From DSNY01 sp016861185 (GTDB lineage Bacteria; Pseudomonadota; Gammaproteobacteria; Burkholderiales; Burkholderiaceae_F), in the NCBI GenBank assembly GCA_030263275.1, contig SZOR01000075.1, forward strand, positions 1 through 20,645: 20,645 nt of DNA, given 5' to 3'. Numbering within the stretch: the first letter of the stretch is position 1; each line of letters opens with the position of its first letter. The translations under genes and the position numbers were made by a program. Positions 16,385-20,645 of the stretch are shown here, one piece after another. Under the pieces are notes generated by a model. The model did no database searches. It was not told the DNA's origin and worked only from the letters and a program-made list of their open reading frames with translations.

Positions 16385-18775
16385 TCAATGCACCGCCGCG
16401 CCGGAGGCGGCCGATGATGCCGGCGTAGCCTGCGCCAGTCGGCGAAAAACGATGATCACAGTTGCGCCGCCCGCGGATCCGGTAGTGCGATTGACCAGCT
16501 CCACCCGGGCGCCATGTTCGTCGACGATCTTCTTCACCATCGCCAGACCGAGCCCGGTGCCGCTGGGCTTGGTGGTCACGTAGGGCTCGAATGCGCGTCT
16601 AAGTATATTCGCCGGAAAGCCGGGGCCGTTGTCCTCCACCGAAAGGCGGACGGCCGACGCGGCGCGGGTGTCATCCGCCCCGCGCTCGCCGCGCCGTTCC
16701 GGCAGGCTCACCAGCGCCGTACGCAGCACGATCCGCCCGCCGCCCGTTTGGCCCGGCGCGGCGAGCGCATCCAGCGCGTTGGCGATCAGGTTGTGGATCA
16801 CCTGCCGCAACTGCGTGGCATCGCCCTCGATCGGCGGCACGTCGGCGCCGAGCGCGAGCTCGATCTGCGCGCCCGTGGGGCTCGCGCCGCGCCCGTGCTC
16901 GACGCCGTACAGCGCGGCGACTTCCTCGATCAGCGCGTTCAGATCGAGCGGCGCGAGCTTGGCCGGCGGCACGCGCGCGTAATCGCGGAAGTCGTCGACC
17001 ATGCGCTTCATCGCGGCCACCTGGCTGACGATCGTCGCCACGCCGCGCGCGAGCACGTCGGCGCGTTCGGGCGGCAGCGCGCCGGCGAGCTTCATCTGCA
17101 GCCGCTCCGCCGCGAGCTGGATCGGCGTCAGCGGGTTCTTGATCTCGTGCGCGAGCCGCCGCGCGACCTCGCCCCACGCGAGCGCGCGCTGCGCCGAGAT
17201 TACCTGCGTGATGTCGTCGAAGACGACCACATAACCGGGCCCGTCGTCGAGCGGCAGGCGCGAGCCGCGCGCCAGCAGCGCCAGCGGCTCGGCACCGGCG
17301 GCCGCCCCCGCGCGCGGCACCTGCATCTGCTGCTGCCACGAATCCTTCGGCGATGCCGAAAGCTGCTGGTCGGCGAAGGCGCCGGCGACCTGCTCGGCCA
17401 TTGCCGGCACCAGCGCCGCAAAAGGCTCGCCGACGTGCGGCGTCAGCGCGAGCCCGAGAATGCGGCTCGCGCCGTGATTGGCGGTGACGAGCCGGTAGTC
17501 CTTGTCGAGCACGACCACGCCGGCCGACAGGTTGGTCAGCACGCGTTCGAGGTAGGCGCGCGCGTTCTCCAGCTCGCGCGAACGCGCTTCGACCGCGTCG
17601 CGCGCCTCGCTCAGCTGGCGCGTCATCGCGTTGAACGACTGCGTCAGCAGGTTCAGCTCGTCGCTGCCCTTGTATTCGCGCACCGGACGAAAGTCGCCTT
17701 CGGCGACCGCCTTCGTGCCTTCGGCGACCTGCAGCAGCGGCGCCGTCATCGAGCTGGCGAGCAGCACGCCCGAGGCCATCGCGGCGAACACCGCGAGCAG
17801 CAGCGTCAGCGTCAGCGTCACCGTGTAGATCTTGCGCAGGCCGCTGCGCGCCAGCGACAGCTCCTGGTAGTCGCGGTAGCCGCTCTGCAGCGCTTCGGCG
17901 TTGGCCGCGACCGACGGCGGCACGCGCTGCAGGAGCTGCAGGTAGCGCGGCTCGACGCGCACCGGCGGCGCCGGCCGCAGCGGCGGACTGCCCGCCGCGA
18001 GCGGGCTGCGCAGCCCCGGACTGGATCCGGGGGACAGCGCGGCCGCCGGCGCGCTCGCGGCCGGGATCGGCACGATCACCCGCGTGCGCAGGCCGGCGCG
18101 CGGCTCGGTCGCGAGCGGGTCGCCCTCGATCACCGCAAAGCTGCGCTGGATGCGCGCCTGTCGCAGGTTGGCCGCGGTCGGGATCTCGGGCACGAGGTCG
18201 GCGCTGCGCGCGCCACTGGCGCCGATCAACTGGCCGCCCGCGGTGACGATCAGGGCCTCGTGGATGCCGGCGCGCTCGCGCAGCCGGTCGAGCGCCTGGA
18301 GCTGCTGCGACTCAGGCACGTCCGCCAGCTCGAGCGCGATCGCGCGCGCCTTGGCCGTCACGTCCGCGAGCTGCGCCTCGAGCACAGCGCGCCCGAGCGT
18401 CAGCCCCGACTCCAGCGCGCGGTCGACGCGCACGTCGAACCACGATTCGATCGAACGCGACAGGAACTGCACCGACACGACGTAGATCAGCACGCCGGGC
18501 AGCACCCCCATCAGCGCGAAGGCCACGGCGAAGCGCGTCATCAGCCGTGCGCCAAAGCGGCCCTGCCGCCAGCGGCGCACGAGCCGTGCGATCAGCGCGA
18601 GCACGAGCACGAACAGGATCGCGGCGATCACGCCGTTGATCGCGAGCAGCACCGGATAGTTGCGCTCGAAGGCCTGCGTGTTGCTGCTCGCCGAGGCGAG
18701 CAGGAACAGCAGCACGCCGCCCAGGGCCAACGCGCCGAGCAGCCCGTAGCGCAATACGCGGCTCGCGGCGGCCAT
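16385..18775 (-). CDS. ntrY: NtrY-type sensor histidine kinase
   Basis: The 796-aa membrane kinase has N-terminal helices at about 10–28, 44–65 and 81–105, a periplasmic sensor region (about 106–315), and a fourth helix (316–340). HAMP follows (about 341–393), then PAS (about 405–525). The dimerisation/phospho-acceptor helix has His543 in RRLAHEIKNPLTP. The ATPase domain has the N box HNLIANALDAL (661–671), DNGPGF (715–720) and GTGLGL (739–744). It should phosphorylate NtrX; the signal is unknown (nitrogen or redox in relatives). ATG 18775 is two bases after the stop of the DUF4390 gene, pointing to translational coupling; no good Shine-Dalgarno is visible. The periplasmic part has a Pro-rich stretch (240–272) that includes a REP-like hairpin. 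Confidence 0.95.
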   Translation of the reverse strand: MAAASRVLRYGLLGALALGGVLLFLLASASSNTQAFERNYPVLLAINGVIAAILFVLVLALIARLVRRWRQGRFGARLMTRFAVAFALMGVLPGVLIYVVSVQFLSRSIESWFDVRVDRALESGLTLGRAVLEAQLADVTAKARAIALELADVPESQQLQALDRLRERAGIHEALIVTAGGQLIGASGARSADLVPEIPTAANLRQARIQRSFAVIEGDPLATEPRAGLRTRVIVPIPAASAPAAALSPGSSPGLRSPLAAGSPPLRPAPPVRVEPRYLQLLQRVPPSVAANAEALQSGYRDYQELSLARSGLRKIYTVTLTLTLLLAVFAAMASGVLLASSMTAPLLQVAEGTKAVAEGDFRPVREYKGSDELNLLTQSFNAMTRQLSEARDAVEARSRELENARAYLERVLTNLSAGVVVLDKDYRLVTANHGASRILGLALTPHVGEPFAALVPAMAEQVAGAFADQQLSASPKDSWQQQMQVPRAGAAAGAEPLALLARGSRLPLDDGPGYVVVFDDITQVISAQRALAWGEVARRLAHEIKNPLTPIQLAAERLQMKLAGALPPERADVLARGVATIVSQVAAMKRMVDDFRDYARVPPAKLAPLDLNALIEEVAALYGVEHGRGASPTGAQIELALGADVPPIEGDATQLRQVIHNLIANALDALAAPGQTGGGRIVLRTALVSLPERRGERGADDTRAASAVRLSVEDNGPGFPANILRRAFEPYVTTKPSGTGLGLAMVKKIVDEHGARVELVNRTTGSAGGATVIIVFRRLAQATPASSAASGAAVH
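18014..18032. repeat. REP-like hairpin within ntrY
   Basis: CCCCGGA (18014–18020) and TCCGGGG (18026–18032) form a perfect 7-bp stem with a five-base loop. It is translated as part of SPGSSPGLR in the Pro-rich periplasmic stretch. Peptides of this type recur where palindromic repeats fall within genes, but one short copy could also be chance in GC-rich DNA. Confidence 0.35.
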
Positions 18776-18777
18776 CG

Positions 18778-19407
18778 CTAACGCATCAGCTCGGGCGGCA
18801 CCGGGACGGGGCGCCAGTCCGACGCGAGGTTCCAGTCGCGGTTGGTCAGCGCGTTGATCTGGAACGGCTTGGGCAGTTGCGAGATGTCGAGCCGCATGCG
18901 CGTCTGCGCGCGGTAGTCCTCGCCCTTGTGCAGCACGCCGGCCTCGACCACCTTCCAGCTGCGGACGCGGCGCAGCGTGGCGAGCGCCTCGGCCAGCGTA
19001 TCGAAGGGCTGCGCCAGCGTGCCGCGCGCAAGCCGGTACTGGCGCGTCAGCGGACTGTAGGTCAGGCGGTAGGTCAGCGCCTCGCCGACCAGCTTGCGGT
19101 CGAACCAGTACCAGCGCGTCCGATACAGCTCGAAGTCGATGACGAAGTACAGCGCGATGCCGCGGTTGACCGCGTCCTCGAGTACCGCCGGCAGTTCGAA
19201 GTCGAACTGCGCATCGAGCAGCGCGCCGCCGTCGCCGTCGGTGGGCGCGCGCAGCGCGGCCTCGGCAACCGCGATTCCTTGCGCGGCTGCGGGGCCGGTC
19301 GGCGCGAGCCAGGCGGCCGACAGCGCGAGCACGACGGCCAGCACGAACGCGCCGCGGCGGCGCGGCGGCCAGGCGCGGGCGGCATTTGGTCTGGACGCGC
19401 ACCACAT
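18778..19407 (-). CDS. DUF4390 domain protein, exported
   Basis: The 209-aa protein starts with a basic region (RRR at 16–18), a hydrophobic stretch (20–35) and a likely signal-peptidase site after AAAQ (about 43), so it should be exported. The mature part carries the DUF4390 pattern: LDAQFDFELPAVLEDAVNRG, YFVIDFELYRTRWYWFD, YRLTYSPLTRQYRLARG, LPKPFQINAL and a closing WNLASDWRPVPV. The function is unknown. I recall this gene next to ntrYX in betaproteobacteria, so a link to the NtrY periplasmic sensor is conceivable but unproven. It starts nine bases after rsmB and ends two bases before ntrY. An earlier or later start would not change the signal-peptide call. Confidence 0.85.
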   Translation of the reverse strand: MWCASRPNAARAWPPRRRGAFVLAVVLALSAAWLAPTGPAAAQGIAVAEAALRAPTDGDGGALLDAQFDFELPAVLEDAVNRGIALYFVIDFELYRTRWYWFDRKLVGEALTYRLTYSPLTRQYRLARGTLAQPFDTLAEALATLRRVRSWKVVEAGVLHKGEDYRAQTRMRLDISQLPKPFQINALTNRDWNLASDWRPVPVPPELMR

Positions 19408-19416
19408 AGCCGGCGA

Positions 19417-20645
19417 TCAGTCCTTCTCGAAGAGCGCAAGGAAAAAACCGTCGTGCAGCGTTGGGTGCACAGATGCCGCGGCGGCGGGGTTCGGCGCGGC
19501 TGCGAGCGGCGTGGGTAGCAGTTGCAGCGTATTCGCCGTCTGCCCCGGCAGGGCCACGGGCCGGGCATCGGCGTGACGTTCGACGAATCGTTCTGCCTGG
19601 CGCGCGCCTTCCTCGGGAAACACCGAACAGACCACGTAGAGCAATCTACCAGCGGGCTTCAGCAGCGGCCACAAAGCGTCGAGCAATCGCGCTTGCCGTG
19701 TTGCCAATTGCGCAATATCGGAGTCGCGACGCAACCATGGGATGTCCGGATGGCGCCGCACGATGCCGGAGGCCGTGCAGGGGGCGTCGAGCAGGATGCG
19801 GTCGTACCGCAGTTCGGCCGCGTACGCGCGGGTGTCGGCCGCATCGGCGACATGCAGCGCGATCGTCGCGTGCTCGCGCGCGCGCAATCGCGCCAGGTTG
19901 TCCTCGATCCGCTGTGCGCGCTGCGCGTCGATCTCGACCGCATCGATCGCGAGGCCGTCGGCGAGTTCGGCAAGCTGCGCGGTCTTGCCGCCCGGCGCGG
20001 CGCAGGCGTCGAGCACGCGTTGCCCGTCGCGCACGGCGAGCCATTGCGCGGCGAGCTGGCTGCCGGCGTCCTGCACCGACACGAGCCCCTCCGCGAATCC
20101 GGGGATCGCCTCGACCGGCCGCGCTTCGTGCAGCCAGACGGCGGTCGCGCCGACGCCCGTGGCCGCCAGCCCCGCGCGCTCGAGCTGCCGCAAATAGTCG
20201 TCGACTCCGATGCGCCGCGCGTTCACCCGCAGCACCAGCGGCGGCGGCTCGCGCTGCGCGTCGAGGATCGCGGCCCACGCGGCGGGGTACGCGCGCCGCA
20301 ACCGTTCGATCCACCAGCGCGGCGCGTTGTAGCGGACCGTGTCGTCGCGTTGCGCTTCTTCGATCAACGCGGACTGCCGGCGCAGGAAGTTGCGCAGCGT
20401 CGCGTTGACGAAGCCGGCCGCCGCGCGCGTGTCGGCCCCGGTCTTCGCCGCGGTCACGGTCTGGTCGACGACCGCGTAGCCCGCGTGCCGCTGCGCGAGC
20501 AGCTGCGCGAGTCCCAACGCGAGCAGCGCGGCCACCGGCGGCGCCGGCGGCGTGCGCGCCAGCCGCGCGATCAGCGCGTCGAGCAGCGCGAGATGGCGCG
20601 CGGCGTGATAGGCGATGTCCTTCGCCGCCGCCGCCGCGCGCGGAT
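19417..20645 (-). CDS. rsmB: 16S rRNA m5C967 methyltransferase (5' end outside window)
   Basis: The 408 visible residues lack only the first few dozen. The N-terminal NusB-like RNA-binding domain is present from KDIAYHAARHLALLDAL. The methyltransferase domain has the SAM loop VLDACAAPGGKTAQLAEL, the acidic VEIDAQR, and the two catalytic cysteines in LDAPCTASG and VVCSVFPEEG. The C-terminus LHDGFFLALFEKD is typical. The enzyme methylates C967 of 16S rRNA using S-adenosylmethionine in the cytoplasm. The frame is open through the right edge without a stop, so the GTG at 20535 is internal and not the start. The DUF4390 gene follows nine bases after the stop. In many proteobacteria the preceding gene is fmt. 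Confidence 0.95.
   Translation of the reverse strand, partial: PRAAAAAKDIAYHAARHLALLDALIARLARTPPAPPVAALLALGLAQLLAQRHAGYAVVDQTVTAAKTGADTRAAAGFVNATLRNFLRRQSALIEEAQRDDTVRYNAPRWWIERLRRAYPAAWAAILDAQREPPPLVLRVNARRIGVDDYLRQLERAGLAATGVGATAVWLHEARPVEAIPGFAEGLVSVQDAGSQLAAQWLAVRDGQRVLDACAAPGGKTAQLAELADGLAIDAVEIDAQRAQRIEDNLARLRAREHATIALHVADAADTRAYAAELRYDRILLDAPCTASGIVRRHPDIPWLRRDSDIAQLATRQARLLDALWPLLKPAGRLLYVVCSVFPEEGARQAERFVERHADARPVALPGQTANTLQLLPTPLAAAPNPAAAASVHPTLHDGFFLALFEKD

Noticed and set aside
14260..16428. A 722-codon plus-strand frame opposite trkA and ntrX
   Set aside because: It lies across two well-defined minus-strand genes and has no recognisable motif.
17798..17822. Short tandem repeat (CAGCGT units) in ntrY
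   Set aside because: It only encodes the alternating Thr-Leu of the fourth membrane helix and is too short to be a meaningful repeat array.
16514..18781. Long plus-strand open frame opposite ntrY
   Set aside because: It is a shadow of ntrY in GC-rich DNA, with a low-complexity Arg/Ala/Gln product and no ribosome binding site or family resemblance.

Overview
This is a high-GC window (about 70 % by eye). Every gene I can support lies on the minus strand, so transcription runs from position 20645 towards 1. The gene content points to a betaproteobacterium of the order Burkholderiales. The evidence is a DUF3567 protein (a family I know from Burkholderiales), the rsmB–DUF4390–ntrY–ntrX–trkA order, and a short AAA-less NtrX. 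No tRNA, rRNA, CRISPR array, IS element or gene-free stretch over 300 bases was seen; the longest gap is 249 bases (13933–14181).

Layout in the direction of transcription. (1) 20645–14182 is a tight run: rsmB (5' end outside the window), a DUF4390 exported protein, the NtrY/NtrX two-component pair and trkA, the cytoplasmic regulator of Trk potassium uptake. (2) 13932–10091 is a three-gene TRAP transporter of the TakP/FcbT type: a Tat-exported binding protein, a small permease with two RNA stem-loops before it, and an unusually long large permease. It ends in a rho-independent terminator. (3) 9972–7273 holds trkH, a short CobW-like protein without a P-loop, and a PcaD-like alpha/beta hydrolase, closely spaced or overlapping. 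(4) 7170–6913 is a DUF3567 gene with its own palindromic promoter region and a strong terminator. (5) 6814–858 runs from full-length cobalamin-dependent metH through a 202-aa unknown protein and an NTF2-like lipoprotein to a CaCA-type cation exchanger. (6) The leftmost ORF (885–1) begins as a P-type cation ATPase and changes in frame into an asparagine synthetase near position 175.

Working together: TrkA and TrkH are two parts of one potassium uptake system, but here a complete TRAP operon separates their genes. NtrY and NtrX form a sensor/regulator pair. The CaCA exchanger and the start of a cation ATPase overlap by 28 bases, suggesting a cation-efflux pair that has lost the rest of the ATPase, in nature or in the assembly.

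The main points for a second look are the ATPase/asparagine synthetase chimera, a 100-bp palindromic element translated inside metH, the TRAP operon splitting trkA from trkH, the GCVCC protein lacking a P-loop, and the enlarged DctM. I did not find a convincing wholly new multi-gene system.
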